From: Leclercia sp. S52
GTDB lineage: Bacteria > Pseudomonadota > Gammaproteobacteria > Enterobacterales > Enterobacteriaceae
Assembly: GCF_039727615.1 (NCBI RefSeq)
Contig: NZ_CP152474.1
Span: 4,650,001 to 4,714,000, forward strand
Length of the DNA: 64,000 nt
Direction: 5' to 3'
The notes under the pieces were generated by a model, which saw nothing but the letters and a program-made list of their open reading frames with translations, was not told the origin of the DNA and did no database searches. This document shows, one piece after another, positions 19,305-35,409 of the stretch. How positions within the stretch are numbered: position 1 is the first letter of the stretch; every line of letters begins with the position of its first letter. The translations under genes and the position numbers were made by a program.

Positions 19305-20267
19305 TTATTCGGCGCTGCGCAGAGAAATCTCACCGCCAACCCAGGGCTTAATCACACCATCCTGCTCCAGCAGCAGCGCGCCCTGTTCGTTAATACCGCG
19401 CGAGGTGCCGTAGATCTCTTTATCACCAATAATGAGCTTCACCGGACGGTGAACAAAATTATCCAGCTTCTCCCAGCGAGGCAGGAACGGCGCTAAACCC
19501 TCCTGCTCGAAGATTTTCAGCGAGTGGCGCAGCTCATTGATGACCTGTACCGCAAGGACGTTACGATCGATGGCGATCCCCGCCTCCTGCAGGTTGATCC
19601 AACCCTGATTGATATCATCCGCCTGCACGTTACGCATCACCAGGTTGATCCCGGCCCCCATCACGATCTGTGCCGCATCGCCGGTTTTGCCCGTCAGTTC
19701 AACCAGGATACCGGCCAGTTTACGATCCTTAAGATAGAGATCGTTTGGCCACTTCACCCGCACGTCGTCGGCCCCCAGGGCTTGCAGAACCTCGGCCAGC
19801 ACAATACCAATCACCAGACTAAGACCGATGGCGGCAGCGGGCCCCTGCTCCAGACGCCAGTACATGGACAGATACAGGTTAGCGCCAAAAGGCGAAAACC
19901 ATTTACGTCCCCGACGACCGCGTCCGGCCTGCTGGTACTCTGCCACACAGCTGTCGCCAGACTTCAGCTCGTTGAGCCTGTCGAGCAGATACTGGTTGGT
20001 GGAGTCAATCACCGGCAGAACGGCGACGCTGTTATCGGTAATCTGGCTGTGGATAAAGGCTTCGTTCAACAGCTGAACCGGCTCCGGCAGGCTGTAGCCT
20101 TTGCCCGGCACGGTAAAGACATCCACGCCCCAGTCGCGCAGGGTCTGAATATGTTTGTTAATGGCGGCGCGGCTCATTCCCAGCTGTTCACCGAGCTGTT
20201 CACCGGAATGAAAATCGCCGTCGGCCAGAGTGGCGATCAGCTTCAGGGGGACGGTATGGTCTTTCAT
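19305..20267 (-). CDS. birA: Biotin-protein ligase / biotin operon repressor BirA
   Basis: 320 residues. The N-terminal winged helix ([22 protein letters not shown]) binds the bio operator. The central ligase domain has the biotin/adenylate loop [14 protein letters not shown] near residue 115 and [20 protein letters not shown], and the C-terminal SH3-like domain completes the fold. It makes biotinyl-5'-AMP, transfers biotin to AccB and represses biotin synthesis. The ATG overlaps the murB stop by four bases (ATGA), so the two are translated from one message as in E. coli. Confidence 0.97.
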   Translation of the reverse strand: MKDHTVPLKLIATLADGDFHSGEQLGEQLGMSRAAINKHIQTLRDWGVDVFTVPGKGYSLPEPVQLLNEAFIHSQITDNSVAVLPVIDSTNQYLLDRLNELKSGDSCVAEYQQAGRGRRGRKWFSPFGANLYLSMYWRLEQGPAAAIGLSLVIGIVLAEVLQALGADDVRVKWPNDLYLKDRKLAGILVELTGKTGDAAQIVMGAGINLVMRNVQADDINQGWINLQEAGIAIDRNVLAVQVINELRHSLKIFEQEGLAPFLPRWEKLDNFVHRPVKLIIGDKEIYGTSRGINEQGALLLEQDGVIKPWVGGEISLRSAE

Positions 20268-21292
20268 GCAATGGTCTCCACCGCGTTCACTTCACCGTGG
20301 TGCCCGATAAAGCGCACTTCCGGCTCCAGCCAGACGTTAAACTTCTCACCCACGCGCTGACGCACCTGATGGGCCAACTGCACGACATCATCGCTGGTGG
20401 CATTGTTTTCGTTGATAAGCACCAGCGCCTGCTGGCGATGTACCGCCGCGCCACCGCAGGTGGTGCCTTTGAGCTGACACTGATCGATCAACCAACCGGC
20501 AGCGAGCTTGACGCTGCCATCCGCCTGCGGGTAGTGCGGCGCGTTCGGCCATTCTGCAAGCAGGGTCTGTGCGTTTTCGGCGGCGATCACCGGATTTTTA
20601 AAGAAACTCCCGGCATTACCGTTCACTTTCGGGTCAGGCAATTTGCTCATTCGCATCTGGCAGACTGCCGCAAAAATCTCTTTCGCAGTTACAGTCGCGG
20701 GATCAAGACGGGTTAAATCACCGTAGGAGAGGACCGGCTGCCAGTTTTTGGTCAGGCGCAGACCGACCGCGACGATGACATATTTGTCCTGATATTCATG
20801 TTTGAAAATGCTGTCGCGGTAGCCGAAACGGCACTCATCGGCTTGTAAACGACGCGCTTCACCGGTCGCCAGCTCAATACAATCAACATATTCACAGACA
20901 TGTTTGAGCTCGATGCCGTAGGCACCGATGTTCTGAATAGGGGATGAACCGGCGCAGCCAGGGATCAGGGCAAGGTTTTCCAGCCCTGGCATGTTGTGTT
21001 CAAGGGTGTATTGCACCAGATCGTGCCAGTTTTCTCCGGCACCCACATGCAGACGCCAGCATTCCTGCGTCTCCTCAACCGCAATCCCACGGATGCGGTT
21101 AACGATCACCGTGCCGGAAAAGTCTTCCAGAAAGAGAACATTACTGCCCTCGCCCAGAATAAGAACCGGTTGGTGTTGTTGCATTGCATGATTCCATGCG
21201 GCCAGCAGCTGCTGCGCATCGTCGGCTCGCACGATCTGTCGGGCATTTCGGTCGATGCCGAAGGTATTCCAGGGCTTAAGGGAGTGATTCAT
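20264..21292 (-). CDS. murB: UDP-N-acetylenolpyruvoylglucosamine reductase MurB
   Basis: 342-residue FAD enzyme that reduces the enolpyruvyl ether of UDP-GlcNAc to make UDP-N-acetylmuramate for peptidoglycan. FAD-binding segments [16 protein letters not shown] and [15 protein letters not shown] are present, with FGYRDSIFK and the catalytic serine in [12 protein letters not shown]. As in the type I enzyme of E. coli, a Tyr-containing loop is kept. It starts 177 bases beyond the 5S gene and leads directly into birA. Confidence 0.97.
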   Translation of the reverse strand: MNHSLKPWNTFGIDRNARQIVRADDAQQLLAAWNHAMQQHQPVLILGEGSNVLFLEDFSGTVIVNRIRGIAVEETQECWRLHVGAGENWHDLVQYTLEHNMPGLENLALIPGCAGSSPIQNIGAYGIELKHVCEYVDCIELATGEARRLQADECRFGYRDSIFKHEYQDKYVIVAVGLRLTKNWQPVLSYGDLTRLDPATVTAKEIFAAVCQMRMSKLPDPKVNGNAGSFFKNPVIAAENAQTLLAEWPNAPHYPQADGSVKLAAGWLIDQCQLKGTTCGGAAVHRQQALVLINENNATSDDVVQLAHQVRQRVGEKFNVWLEPEVRFIGHHGEVNAVETIA

Positions 21293-21377
21293 AGACGCTA
21301 TCCAGATGCAAAAACCGGGATAGTTTACCCCATTGGGGGATCTTTGTCGGCTGGAATTGCCGGGCCTGGGGGGGGTT

Positions 21378-21411
21378 GTAGGCCGGGTAAGGCGAAGCCG
21401 CCACCCGGTGG
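21378..21411. repeat. REP-like palindrome between rrn and murB
   Basis: GTAGGCCGGGTAAGGCG and CGCCACCCGGTGG form an imperfect palindrome. An eight-G run (21368-21375) precedes it. It belongs to the REP group seen at five other gaps in this window. Confidence 0.55.
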
Positions 21412-21429
21412 TTTTTCCCGCCGCAACGC

Positions 21430-21459
21430 AAAAAGCCCATCCGGGAGGATGGGCTTCTT
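21430..21459 (-). terminator. rRNA operon terminator
   Basis: On the minus strand GAAGCCCATCC, loop TCCC and GGATGGGCTTTTT form a strong hairpin with a T run about ten bases beyond the 5S 3' end. Confidence 0.92.
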
Positions 21460-21468
21460 ACTTATTTG

Positions 21469-21588
21469 ATGCCTGGCAGTTCCCTACTCTCGCATGGGGA
21501 GACCCCACACTACCATCGGCGCTACGGCGTTTCACTTCTGAGTTCGGCATGGGGTCAGGTGGGACCACCGCGCTACAGCCGCCAGGCA
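21469..21588 (-). rRNA. rrf: 5S ribosomal RNA
   Basis: 120 bases, the E. coli length. On the minus strand it begins TGCCTGGCGGCTGTAGCGCG and ends AACTGCCAGGCAT, with complementary ends forming helix I. One base differs from the E. coli consensus near the 5' end (GGCTGTAG for GGCCGTAG). Confidence 0.97.
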
Positions 21589-21679
21589 AATTCTGTCTCC
21601 GACACGCCCTTCGGGCCTGTCAGTTAATCTGTATCAGCTGAAAATCGTCTCAAATCCGCCGAAACAGCTTCGGCGTTGT

Positions 21680-24587
<2,908 letters not shown>

Positions 24588-24710
24588 TCACAACCCGAAG
24601 ATGTTTCACTTCTGATTGCGAAAATTTGAGAGACTCCAACACACCGCTTATCTGCTCTTATTACGGAGAACAGACACGGCGTGTCGTTTCAATTTTCAGC
24701 TTGATCCAGA

Positions 24711-24723
24711 TTTTTAAAGAGCA
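24711..24723 (-). promoter_or_regulatory. boxA antitermination element in the 16S-23S spacer
   Basis: On the minus strand TGCTCTTTAAAAA matches the ribosomal boxA (TGCTCTTTAACAA) with one difference, located upstream of 23S as in E. coli. Confidence 0.7.
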
Positions 24724-24784
24724 AAACTTCGCAGCGCACCTTCTCAGGTACACTCTGAAGTTTTCTTGTTGTCGCAGTAAAGGA

Positions 24785-24860
24785 TGGTGGAGCTATGCGG
24801 GATCGAACCGCAGACCTCCTGCGTGCAAGGCAGGCGCTCTCCCAGCTGAGCTATAACCCC
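24785..24860 (-). tRNA. alaT: tRNA-Ala (anticodon TGC)
   Basis: 76 bases including an encoded CCA. It begins GGGGTTATAGCTCAGC, has the D-loop GGGAGAGCGCC, anticodon arm CTTGCACGCAG and T arm GGTTCGATCC. It lies in the 16S-23S spacer with tRNA-Ile, the rrnA/D/H type arrangement of E. coli. It differs from E. coli alaT at two positions (GGGGTTAT for GGGGCTAT and CCTTGCA for CTTTGCA). Confidence 0.96.
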
Positions 24861-24909
24861 ATCGCAAAATGCTAATCTCTGTACCGCTCATCCTTTATCA
24901 CAAGGAGTT

Positions 24910-24986
<77 letters not shown>

Positions 24987-25057
24987 GCAGAGATTTTTTA
25001 CTGCTTACTTTTCATCAGACAATCTGTGTGAGCACTGCAAAGGCAGGTTCTTTAAGG

Positions 25058-26599
<1,542 letters not shown>

Positions 26600-26730
26600 A
26601 AGTTTGATGCTCGTGAATTAAACTTCGTAATGAATTACGTATGTTCACTCAGAGACTTGGTATTCATTTATTGTCCGAAGACATTAAGAATCCATGTCAC
26701 TTTGAGTGCCCACACAGATTGTCTGATAAA

Positions 26731-26743
26731 TTGTTAAAGAGCA
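26731..26743 (-). promoter_or_regulatory. boxA antitermination element in the rrn leader
   Basis: On the minus strand TGCTCTTTAACAA, an exact copy of the E. coli ribosomal boxA, about 130 bases before 16S. It recruits NusB/NusE for antitermination. Confidence 0.9.
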
Positions 26744-26781
26744 GTGCAACGCGGCTTTCGCTCACCGTTGCGAGGTCCCGT

Positions 26782-26809
26782 ATAATACGTTTTCCTCTTT
26801 CAGAGTCAA
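26782..26809 (-). promoter_or_regulatory. rrn P2 promoter
   Basis: On the minus strand TTGACT (26809-26804), a 16-base spacer, and TATTAT (26787-26782), followed by CGGGACC, a GC-rich discriminator of the stringently controlled type. Confidence 0.85.
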
Positions 26810-26879
26810 GCGATTATTTCGCGCTTTTCTCTGCTGACCCGGCGGCTTGTCTGCCGTTGTTCCGTGTCAGTGGAGGCGC

Positions 26880-26907
26880 ATTATAGGGAGTTCTTCGGCG
26901 GTGACAA
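26880..26907 (-). promoter_or_regulatory. rrn P1 promoter
   Basis: On the minus strand TTGTCA (26907-26902), a 16-base spacer and TATAAT (26885-26880), then GCGCCTCC. Upstream lies an A/T-rich UP-element-like stretch with A5 and T5 tracts at about 26919-26940. P1 and P2 are 98 bases apart. The 360 bases between 16S and hemG hold only these promoters, the leader and boxA. Confidence 0.9.
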
Positions 26908-26959
26908 GCATAAATCTCAAAAAGTTTTTCGTTCGCTTACTTTTCAATCTTTACGTTTA

Positions 26960-27502
26960 TTAAAGCCGCGGATTGCCGGTTAATTGCGCGATTTCACGGG
27001 CGAAACTGGAGACCTGGGGCCAGTCGGTATAGACCACTTCTTTGCGTGTATCCGTTTCGCCGCCGGTCATCTTCATAATAAGACGGATCATAAAGCGATC
27101 GTACCAGCGATAGCGTGGGTAACGCAGCGCGCCGGCAAAGACGGCACAGGCAGCTGGCTTCCAGGGCGAGCTCAGCAAAAACTTACGCGTGTAGCTGTTG
27201 GTCTGCGGGGTACGCTTCTCCGCTTTACGCGCTACCAGGTTCACGGAGAAGAAAGCGCCCGGCAGGCTGTTCAGCGCTGCCGTATGCTTTTTCACAAAGC
27301 GATCCACCGCCGGATGGAAATGGCCGTAGCGTATGGAAGCGCCGATCACCACGCGGTCATACTCCTGCCACGCAATCTCTTCGGCGCGGTTCAGGTTAAT
27401 GACGTCGGCATAGATGCCCTGCTCTTTTAACTCAGAAGCCAAAAAAGCGGCAATCTCGCGCGTTTGCCCGTCGCGCGTTGAAAATAGAATAAGTGTTTTC
27501 AC
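26960..27502 (-). CDS. hemG: Menaquinone-dependent protoporphyrinogen IX dehydrogenase HemG
   Basis: 180 residues from the GTG at 27502, supported by GGGAG seven bases upstream; the frame is open to 27592 but that would overlap trkH. It is a flavodoxin-like FMN protein starting [17 protein letters not shown] (phosphate-binding loop) with [14 protein letters not shown] near residue 52 and a long-chain insertion [13 protein letters not shown]. It oxidises protoporphyrinogen IX to protoporphyrin IX in heme synthesis, passing electrons to quinone. It is 13 bases downstream of trkH, one operon, and lies just upstream of the rrn promoters. Confidence 0.96.
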   Translation of the reverse strand: MKTLILFSTRDGQTREIAAFLASELKEQGIYADVINLNRAEEIAWQEYDRVVIGASIRYGHFHPAVDRFVKKHTAALNSLPGAFFSVNLVARKAEKRTPQTNSYTRKFLLSSPWKPAACAVFAGALRYPRYRWYDRFMIRLIMKMTGGETDTRKEVVYTDWPQVSSFAREIAQLTGNPRL

Positions 27503-27515
27503 AAATGGCTCCCTT

Positions 27516-28967
27516 TTATTCGCGCCAGAATGTTGGGGTAAAGAGGACCAACAGCGTAAAGACCTCAAGACGCCCGAACAGCATGTTGGCAATCAGGATC
27601 CACTTCGCGGTCGGATTCATGCTGGCAAAGTTATCTGCGACCACGCCAAGGCCGGGTCCCAGGTTATTCAGTGTGGCCACAACGGAGGCGAACGCCGAGA
27701 AGTCATCCACGCCCGTCGCGATAATCGCCAGCATGCTGACGATGAAGACCAGCGCATAGGCGGAGAAGAAGCCCCACACCGCTTCGAGAATACGTTCCGG
27801 CAGCGCGCGGTTACCCAGCTTGATGCTGTAAACCGCATTCGGGTGCACCAGACGTTTAAGCTCGCGGTTGCCCTGCTTGAACAGCAGCAGGATACGGATC
27901 ACTTTCAAACCACCGCCCGTCGACCCGGCACAGCCGCCGATGAAGGCCGAACAGAGTAGCAGGACCGGCAGGAAAAGCGGCCAGCGCGCAATGCTGTCGG
28001 TGGTAAAGCCTGCGGTCGTCGCCATCGACACCACCTGGAAGAAGGCCTGGTTCAGCGTGGTGACCGCCGAAGCATAGACATCGTGTAGCCACAGCACCAG
28101 GGTGCAGATCACCACCAGCGTCAGCTGCACGCCGATAAACATGCGGAATTCCGGATCGCGCCAGTACACCTTCAGGTTACGGCCACTCAGTAAAGAGAAG
28201 TGCAGACCATAGTTACAGCCGGAGATGAGCAGGAAGACCGCAATGATGGTGTTGATCGTCGGGCTGTCAAAATAGCCGATGCTGGCATCATGGGTAGAAA
28301 ACCCGCCAATCGCGATGGTGGCAAAGCTATGGCCGATAGCATCAAAGGCCGGCATCCCGGCAAACCACAGCGCCAGCGCACAGGCGACGGTCAGCAGCAC
28401 ATAGATGAGCCACAAGGTTTTAGCCGTCTCGGCGATACGCGGGCGCATCTTGTTATCTTTCAGCGGCCCCGGCATCTCGGCCCGGTAGAGCTGCATCCCC
28501 CCGACGCCCAGTATCGGCAGGATCGCCACGGCTAATACGATGATCCCCATCCCGCCAAACCACTGCAGCATCTGCCGGTAAAAGAGGATGGCATGGGGCA
28601 GCGAGTCCAGCCCCACCAGCGTGGTTGCCCCGGTGGTGGTCAGCCCTGAGAAGGATTCAAAGAACGCATCGGTGATGGTCAGGTTGGGCTGTTCAGAAAA
28701 GATGAAGGGCAATGCCCCCACGCTGCCCAGCACGGTCCAGAACAGCACCACGATCAGGAAGCCTTCGCGGGATTTGAGCTCCCCTTTCTCACGACGGTTA
28801 GGCCACCACAGCAGGGAGCCAATCATCAGCGCGACGAAAAAGGTCTGCGTAAAGGCCCGGCCCGCACCATCCCGATAAATAAGCGCCACCAGTCCGGGGA
28901 GGATCATCGTCCCGGAAAAGAGTATGACCAGCAATCCAACGATTCGGGTTATGGCACGAAAATGCAT
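27516..28967 (-). CDS. trkH: Trk system potassium transporter TrkH
   Basis: 483 residues, the E. coli length. It is the membrane subunit of the Trk K+ uptake system, which works with the NAD-binding TrkA. Four pore-loop repeats can be traced, for example [19 protein letters not shown] in the first and [17 protein letters not shown] in the third. About ten hydrophobic segments are present, and the C-terminal pore repeat contains [11 protein letters not shown]. It forms an operon with hemG. Confidence 0.97.
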   Translation of the reverse strand: MHFRAITRIVGLLVILFSGTMILPGLVALIYRDGAGRAFTQTFFVALMIGSLLWWPNRREKGELKSREGFLIVVLFWTVLGSVGALPFIFSEQPNLTITDAFFESFSGLTTTGATTLVGLDSLPHAILFYRQMLQWFGGMGIIVLAVAILPILGVGGMQLYRAEMPGPLKDNKMRPRIAETAKTLWLIYVLLTVACALALWFAGMPAFDAIGHSFATIAIGGFSTHDASIGYFDSPTINTIIAVFLLISGCNYGLHFSLLSGRNLKVYWRDPEFRMFIGVQLTLVVICTLVLWLHDVYASAVTTLNQAFFQVVSMATTAGFTTDSIARWPLFLPVLLLCSAFIGGCAGSTGGGLKVIRILLLFKQGNRELKRLVHPNAVYSIKLGNRALPERILEAVWGFFSAYALVFIVSMLAIIATGVDDFSAFASVVATLNNLGPGLGVVADNFASMNPTAKWILIANMLFGRLEVFTLLVLFTPTFWRE

Positions 28968-29007
28968 CTCTGCCGCTTCCTTAGGTATTCAATAAGTAAG
29001 GTGGGGA

Positions 29008-29622
29008 TTATTCTTCAATCGGCCGTAATTGCAACGAACCACGACTAAAATCAGCCAGTTTTGCTGAGAATGCCGGAAGCGACGCCTGGGGTAGCGCCAC
29101 ACGCAATTGCACCGTCGCCTGGTAATCACTGTGCACAATCAGGCCCTGATACTGCTTCAGCAACGCTTCGATGCCGGATAACTGGGCGTAATCGCACAAT
29201 AAAGTATATTCGGTAAGTGGCGTTTTGCGGATCGTTGTCAGATGATTCAGCGCCTGCTGGACCCCGCCGCCATAGGCCTTAACCAGCCCGCCCGTTCCCA
29301 ATAAAACGCCGCCGTAGTAACGCACCACGACGGCGGTGATTTCGCCAACGCCGCTGCCCATTAACTGGGAGAGCATGGGTTTGCCCGCCGTGCCCGCCGG
29401 TTCACCATCATCCGAGAACCCCAGCTTCTGTGAATCATCAGGCGGCCCGGCCACCCACGCCACGCAGTGGTGGCGGGCGTCAGGATGTTCTGCCCGTACT
29501 GACTCAACAAAGGCTTTTGCCGCCTCCACGCCGTCGGTATGGGCCAACAGCGTGATGAAACGGCTTTTTTTGATCTCTTCCGTAAAGGTGACCGGCGCTG
29601 CCGGTATGAGCCAGCTCTCCAT
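29008..29622 (-). CDS. yigZ: IMPACT family protein YigZ
   Basis: 204 residues. The N-terminal IMPACT/UPF0029 domain has the conserved block DARHHCVAWV and the glycine-rich FSDDGEPAGTAGKPML, followed by VVRYYGGVLLGTGGLVKAYG. The C-terminal part has a ferredoxin-like fold typical of YigZ. Family members bind ribosomes or nucleic acid; the exact role in bacteria is unsettled. The start overlaps the pepQ stop by one base, and trkH follows after 40 bases. Confidence 0.93.
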   Translation of the reverse strand: MESWLIPAAPVTFTEEIKKSRFITLLAHTDGVEAAKAFVESVRAEHPDARHHCVAWVAGPPDDSQKLGFSDDGEPAGTAGKPMLSQLMGSGVGEITAVVVRYYGGVLLGTGGLVKAYGGGVQQALNHLTTIRKTPLTEYTLLCDYAQLSGIEALLKQYQGLIVHSDYQATVQLRVALPQASLPAFSAKLADFSRGSLQLRPIEE

Positions 29623-30953
29623 TACGCCAGCTTCAGATCTCGCGTCATGTTTTCCGTACCGTTTTCGTGGATCACCACGTTATCTTCGATACGGATGCCA
29701 CCAAACGGCTTCAGCGCTTCAATTTTCTGCCAGTTGAAGTGCTTGCTGAACTGCCCTTCGCGCCACGGCGCCAGCAGAGACTCAATGAAGTAGATGCCCG
29801 GCTCGATGGTCAGCACCATGCGCGGCTGCAGGATGCGGGTGCAGCGCAGGTAAGGATATTTGGACGGCGCCGCCAGATGGGTACCGGTGTCATCCTGCAT
29901 AAAGCCAGCGGTGTCGTGCACCTGCAGACCCAGCGGGTGGCCGATACCGTGCGGCATAAACGGCCCGGTCAGGTCGTTTTCCACCATCGCCTCTTCGCTC
30001 ATATCGCTGACGATCTGATGTTTACGCAGCAGCTTCGCAATGCGCTGATGGAACTGAACGTGGTAATCCACGTAGCTCACACCGGCCTTCATGGTGGCGA
30101 TCAGGGCCAGCTGTTCTTCATTCACGTCTTTGATCAGCTGGGCGAACTCGGTATCGCTGTTGCCGGCCCAGGTACGGGTCAGGTCAGCGGCATAGCCGTT
30201 GTACTCTGCCCCGGCATCCAGCAGGAAGCTGCGCATTTCGGACGGCGCGCGGTGATCGAGTTTGGTGTAGTGCAGCACCGCCGCGTGCTCATTCAGCGCC
30301 ACGATGTTGCTGTACGGCACGTCGGTATCACGATGGCCGGTGGCGGTCAGGTAGGCCTGGTTAATATCGAACTCGCTCATGCCGGACAGGAAGGCTTCGT
30401 GCGCCGCACGGTGGCCGTTGACCGCCGTTTTTTGCGCTTCACGCATGCACGCCAGCTCATAGTCGGTCTTATAGGAGCGGTAGTAGTGCAGATAGTCGAT
30501 CACGCCTTTCGGGTTGATGTTATCCGCAGCGATCTCCAGACCGCGCGCGCGCTCCGGTACCGGGCCAATGTAGGCAATGTTGCCGCGGGTAGCAGGTAAC
30601 TGGCTGCCAATGCCGTCGGCTTTCGGCAGGGCAATCACCTCGATCTCTTCCGTCCAGAAGGAGGTCGGCAGCGGTTCCACGTTGTGCCAGTAATCCACCG
30701 GCAGGTAGAACCACAGTTTTGGCTTGTTCACGCCATCCACCAGCAACCAGCAATTGGGAACCTGGGTTACCGGCACCCAGGCTTTAAATTGCGGGTTCAC
30801 CTTGAAGGGATAAGCGTGATCGTCGAGAAAGACATTAAACAGCTCGCCGGAGTGGATGAGCAAGGCATCCAGCTTAAAGCGAGCCAGTACGTCGCGGGTA
30901 CGTTCCTGTAACGTAACAATGTGATTTTTATACAGCGCGGCCAGTGAGTCCAT
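29622..30953 (-). CDS. pepQ: Xaa-Pro dipeptidase PepQ
   Basis: 443 residues, E. coli length. An M24 metallopeptidase with the pita-bread fold; it cleaves dipeptides with a C-terminal proline using two metal ions. Metal ligands are visible: [19 protein letters not shown] (two Asp), [15 protein letters not shown] (His), LTIEPGIYF (Glu) and [11 protein letters not shown] (Glu). It is divergent from fadBA and starts a pepQ-yigZ transcript. Confidence 0.97.
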   Translation of the reverse strand: MDSLAALYKNHIVTLQERTRDVLARFKLDALLIHSGELFNVFLDDHAYPFKVNPQFKAWVPVTQVPNCWLLVDGVNKPKLWFYLPVDYWHNVEPLPTSFWTEEIEVIALPKADGIGSQLPATRGNIAYIGPVPERARGLEIAADNINPKGVIDYLHYYRSYKTDYELACMREAQKTAVNGHRAAHEAFLSGMSEFDINQAYLTATGHRDTDVPYSNIVALNEHAAVLHYTKLDHRAPSEMRSFLLDAGAEYNGYAADLTRTWAGNSDTEFAQLIKDVNEEQLALIATMKAGVSYVDYHVQFHQRIAKLLRKHQIVSDMSEEAMVENDLTGPFMPHGIGHPLGLQVHDTAGFMQDDTGTHLAAPSKYPYLRCTRILQPRMVLTIEPGIYFIESLLAPWREGQFSKHFNWQKIEALKPFGGIRIEDNVVIHENGTENMTRDLKLA

Positions 30954-31097
30954 CGTTCTTCCTTTTGTTTTGACCTCAAGTCACCGCATCTTAGCACACC
31001 TCAGAAAGGCTGCGTGATCTCCGCCGAGCGTGATCAGACCTACAATTATTTAATGAGTAATTTGCATTTCATTAACACAAAACCCACACTCCGAATC

Positions 31098-31114
31098 ATC
31101 TGGTATGACCAGAT
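31098..31114 (+). promoter_or_regulatory. FadR operator of fadBA
   Basis: ATCTGGTATGACCAGAT, a 17-base palindrome. It differs by one base from the site known upstream of E. coli fadB (ATCTGGTACGACCAGAT). It is 26 bases before the fadB start, where FadR would repress until long-chain acyl-CoA is present. Confidence 0.88.
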
Positions 31115-31140
31115 CCAATTGCTGGATTCAGGAGACCGAC

Positions 31141-33330
31141 ATGCTCTACAAAGGCGACACCCTGTACGTAGACTGGCTGGAAGGTGGCATTGCCGAACTG
31201 GTGTTCGACGCCCCCGGCTCAGTGAATAAACTGGACACCGCAACCGTGGCCAGCCTTGGCCACGCGCTGGACGTGCTTGAAAAACAAGCCGACCTAAAAG
31301 GTCTGCTGCTGCGTTCCGAAAAAGCGGCATTTATCGTCGGCGCAGACATCACCGAATTTCTCTCCCTGTTCCTGGTCCCCCAGGAGCAGCTGAGCCAGTG
31401 GCTGCATTTTGCCAACAGCGTCTTTAACCGCCTGGAAGATCTGCCGGTCCCGACCATCGCCGCGGTCAACGGCTATGCGCTCGGCGGCGGCTGCGAATGC
31501 GTGCTGGCGACCGATTACCGTCTGGCCACGCCGGATCTGCGCATCGGCCTGCCGGAAACCAAGCTGGGCATTATGCCGGGCTTTGGCGGCTCGGTCCGTC
31601 TGCCGCGCCTGCTGGGTGCCGACAGCGCCCTGGAGATCATTGCGGCCGGTAAAGACGTGGGTGCCGATCAGGCGTTAAAACTCGGTCTGGTGGATGGCGT
31701 GGTTAAGCCTGAAAAACTGCATGAAGGGGCGCTGGCCATTCTGCGTCAGGCGATCAACGGCGACCTCGACTGGAAAGCGAAGCGTCAGCCGAAGCTGGAG
31801 CCTCTGCACTTAAGTAAAATTGAAGCCACCATGAGTTTCACCATTGCCAAAGGCATGGTGATGCAGACGACGGGTAAACACTATCCGGCGCCGATCACCG
31901 CGGTGAAAACCATCGAAGCCGCCGCACGTCTGGGCCGTGACGAAGCACTGAAATTAGAAAACCAAAGTTTTGTCCCGCTGGCTCACACCAACGAAGCCCG
32001 TGCGCTGGTCGGTATTTTCCTCAACGATCAGTTCGTGAAAGGCAAAGCGAAGCAGCTCACCAAAAATGTTGAGACGCCAAAACAGGCGGCGGTGCTGGGC
32101 GCAGGCATTATGGGAGGCGGCATCGCTTACCAGTCGGCGTGGAAAGGCGTGCCGGTGGTGATGAAAGACATCAACGAGAAGTCGCTGACCCTGGGCATGA
32201 CCGAAGCGGCCAAGCTGCTGAACAAACAGCTCGAACGCGGCAAAATCGACGGCCTGAAGCTCTCCGGAGTGATCTCCACTATTCACCCGACCCTGGAATA
32301 CAGCGGGTTCGATCGTGTAGATGTGGTTGTCGAAGCGGTGGTCGAAAACCCGAAAGTGAAAAAAGCGGTGCTGGCAGAGACGGAAGACAAGGTCCACCCG
32401 GATACGGTCCTGGCCTCCAACACCTCCACCATCCCCATCAGCGAACTGGCCAGCGTCCTCAAGCGCCCGGAAAACTTCTGCGGCATGCACTTCTTTAACC
32501 CGGTGCACCGTATGCCGCTGGTTGAAGTGATCCGCGGGGAGAAAACCTCTGACGAGACCCTCGCCAAAGTGGTGGCCTGGGCCAGCAAGATGGGCAAAAC
32601 CCCGATTGTGGTTAACGACTGCCCGGGCTTCTTCGTCAACCGCGTGCTGTTCCCGTACTTTGCCGGTTTTAGCCAGCTGCTGCGCGACGGGGCAGATTTC
32701 CGCAAGATCGACAAAGTGATGGAAAAACAGTTTGGCTGGCCGATGGGCCCGGCTTATCTGCTGGACGTGGTCGGGATTGATACCGCGCATCACGCTCAGG
32801 CGGTGATGGCGGCAGGCTTCCCACAGCGGATGCAGAAAGATTACCGCGATGCCATCGACGCTCTGTACGAATCGAACCGCTACGGGCAGAAAAACGGCCT
32901 CGGCTTCTGGCGTTATAAAGAAGACAGCAAGGGCAAACCGAAGAAAGAGGAAGACGCAGCCGTGGATAGCCTGCTGGCAGAGGTCAGCCACGCGAAGCGC
33001 GATTTCAGCGACGAAGAGATTATTGCCCGCATGATGATCCCGATGGTCAACGAAGTGGTGCGCTGTCTCGAAGAGGGCGTTATTGCCAGCCCTGCGGAAG
33101 CGGATATGGCGCTGGTGTACGGCCTGGGCTTCCCTCCGTTCCACGGCGGCGCGTTCCGCTGGCTGGATACGCTGGGCAGCGCCCGCTATCTGGATATGAC
33201 GCAGCAGTATGAGCATCTCGGCGCGCTGTATCAGGCTCCGGAAGGTCTGCGTACCAAAGCGCGTAATAATGAAGCGTACTATCCCCCGGTTGAGCCTGCC
33301 CGTCCGGTTGGCGCACTGAAAACGGCTTAA
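31141..33330 (+). CDS. fadB: Fatty acid oxidation complex subunit alpha FadB
   Basis: 729 residues from the ATG at 31141 (CAGGAG upstream), the E. coli length; an in-frame ATG at 31105 lies within the operator region and is rejected. The N-terminal enoyl-CoA hydratase/isomerase part has [19 protein letters not shown] and [15 protein letters not shown] with both catalytic Glu. The C-terminal 3-hydroxyacyl-CoA dehydrogenase part has the NAD loop [10 protein letters not shown] near residue 320 and the catalytic His in [16 protein letters not shown]. It carries out the middle two steps of beta-oxidation in an alpha2-beta2 complex with FadA. Confidence 0.98.
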   Translation: MLYKGDTLYVDWLEGGIAELVFDAPGSVNKLDTATVASLGHALDVLEKQADLKGLLLRSEKAAFIVGADITEFLSLFLVPQEQLSQWLHFANSVFNRLEDLPVPTIAAVNGYALGGGCECVLATDYRLATPDLRIGLPETKLGIMPGFGGSVRLPRLLGADSALEIIAAGKDVGADQALKLGLVDGVVKPEKLHEGALAILRQAINGDLDWKAKRQPKLEPLHLSKIEATMSFTIAKGMVMQTTGKHYPAPITAVKTIEAAARLGRDEALKLENQSFVPLAHTNEARALVGIFLNDQFVKGKAKQLTKNVETPKQAAVLGAGIMGGGIAYQSAWKGVPVVMKDINEKSLTLGMTEAAKLLNKQLERGKIDGLKLSGVISTIHPTLEYSGFDRVDVVVEAVVENPKVKKAVLAETEDKVHPDTVLASNTSTIPISELASVLKRPENFCGMHFFNPVHRMPLVEVIRGEKTSDETLAKVVAWASKMGKTPIVVNDCPGFFVNRVLFPYFAGFSQLLRDGADFRKIDKVMEKQFGWPMGPAYLLDVVGIDTAHHAQAVMAAGFPQRMQKDYRDAIDALYESNRYGQKNGLGFWRYKEDSKGKPKKEEDAAVDSLLAEVSHAKRDFSDEEIIARMMIPMVNEVVRCLEEGVIASPAEADMALVYGLGFPPFHGGAFRWLDTLGSARYLDMTQQYEHLGALYQAPEGLRTKARNNEAYYPPVEPARPVGALKTA

Positions 33331-34503
<1,173 letters not shown>

Positions 34504-34512
34504 GGCTTAAAC

Positions 34513-34576
34513 GTAGGCCCGATAAGCAACGCGCCATCGGGCTTTTGCCGGGGGCGCTACGCTTGCCCGGCCTACG
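34513..34576. repeat. Pair of REP palindromes (BIME-like)
   Basis: The first unit (34513-34541) is GTAGGCCCGATAAGCAACGC followed by GCCATCGGGC. The second (34547-34576) has GCCGGGGGCGCTACGC and TTGCCCGGCCTACG in the opposite orientation. The pair lies between the convergent genes fadA and fre. Confidence 0.75.
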
Positions 34577-34635
34577 AAAGGTATCTGGCTGCCATTAGAA
34601 ACAATGGCAAAGAGAAAAGGTTTAGTTGCCGTTTT

Positions 34636-34660
34636 CCCGCCTGTCAGGGGCGGGTTTTTT
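34636..34660 (+). terminator. Terminator of fadBA
   Basis: CCCGCC (34636-34641), a short loop, GGCGGG (34649-34654) and six T (34655-34660), just before the fre stop on the other strand. Confidence 0.85.
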
Positions 34661-34664
34661 CTTA

Positions 34665-35366
34665 TCAGATAAACGCAAATGCGTCGCCAAACAGGCGATC
34701 TTCACGGGCGTTACGTTCGTTGCAGAACAGGTCCCGGGCAATTTTCGCCATCTCAAACCGGCCGGCAATATAGATATCGTGGTTCACCAGCGTGCCATGA
34801 TCCTGCAGCACCGCCGTCAGCACGGTGCCGCTGCGACCGCGCCAGCCCTCTTCCGGCTGCTCAACCACTGGCTCAACCCGCAGGTTGGGATGGGTCACGC
34901 TCAACGCTTCCAGCTCGGAGAGATCGTAAAGATGCTTCGCTTCGCGGCCACCCCAGTAGATGGTGATGTCACGATCCGGGTTACGCGCCAGCGCCGTCAG
35001 CAGAATGGAGCGCACGTAGGAGAAACCGGTGCCGCCCGCAATCAGGATCAGTGGACGCTCTTCGTCATCGCGCAGCCAGGCTTCGCCGTGAGGAATATCA
35101 ATCTCGATCTCGTTCTCTTTCAGGATGCGATCCATCACCGCCATCGCATACAGGTTGAGCTCAGACGCCCCAATGTGCAGCTCGATAAACTCTTGCTCGT
35201 CCGGCGTCGAGGCCATTGAGAAAGGGCGCTTATCCCGCTCATCCATCACCACCATTAAATACTGGCCAGCGCGGAAGGAGAACGCCGATTCAGGTACTAA
35301 ACGGACGCGATATACGGTGTCGGTGATAGCGTCTACCGAAGTCACTTTACAGCTTAAGGTTGTCAT
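34665..35366 (-). CDS. fre: NAD(P)H-flavin reductase Fre
   Basis: 233 residues from the ATG at 35366 ([13 protein letters not shown]), the E. coli length; the frame is open eight codons further but the internal ATG matches the family. The flavin-binding RPFSMASTP and the nicotinamide-binding [15 protein letters not shown] are clear. It reduces free riboflavin, FMN or FAD with NAD(P)H, supplying reduced flavin to other enzymes, including the neighbouring prFMN-dependent UbiD pathway in principle. It follows ubiD on the same strand with a 43-base gap. Confidence 0.96.
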   Translation of the reverse strand: MTTLSCKVTSVDAITDTVYRVRLVPESAFSFRAGQYLMVVMDERDKRPFSMASTPDEQEFIELHIGASELNLYAMAVMDRILKENEIEIDIPHGEAWLRDDEERPLILIAGGTGFSYVRSILLTALARNPDRDITIYWGGREAKHLYDLSELEALSVTHPNLRVEPVVEQPEEGWRGRSGTVLTAVLQDHGTLVNHDIYIAGRFEMAKIARDLFCNERNAREDRLFGDAFAFI

Positions 35367-35409
35367 TCGCTCTCTCTGTCGGGAAGTCAATAGGGCATAA
35401 CGGCCGCAT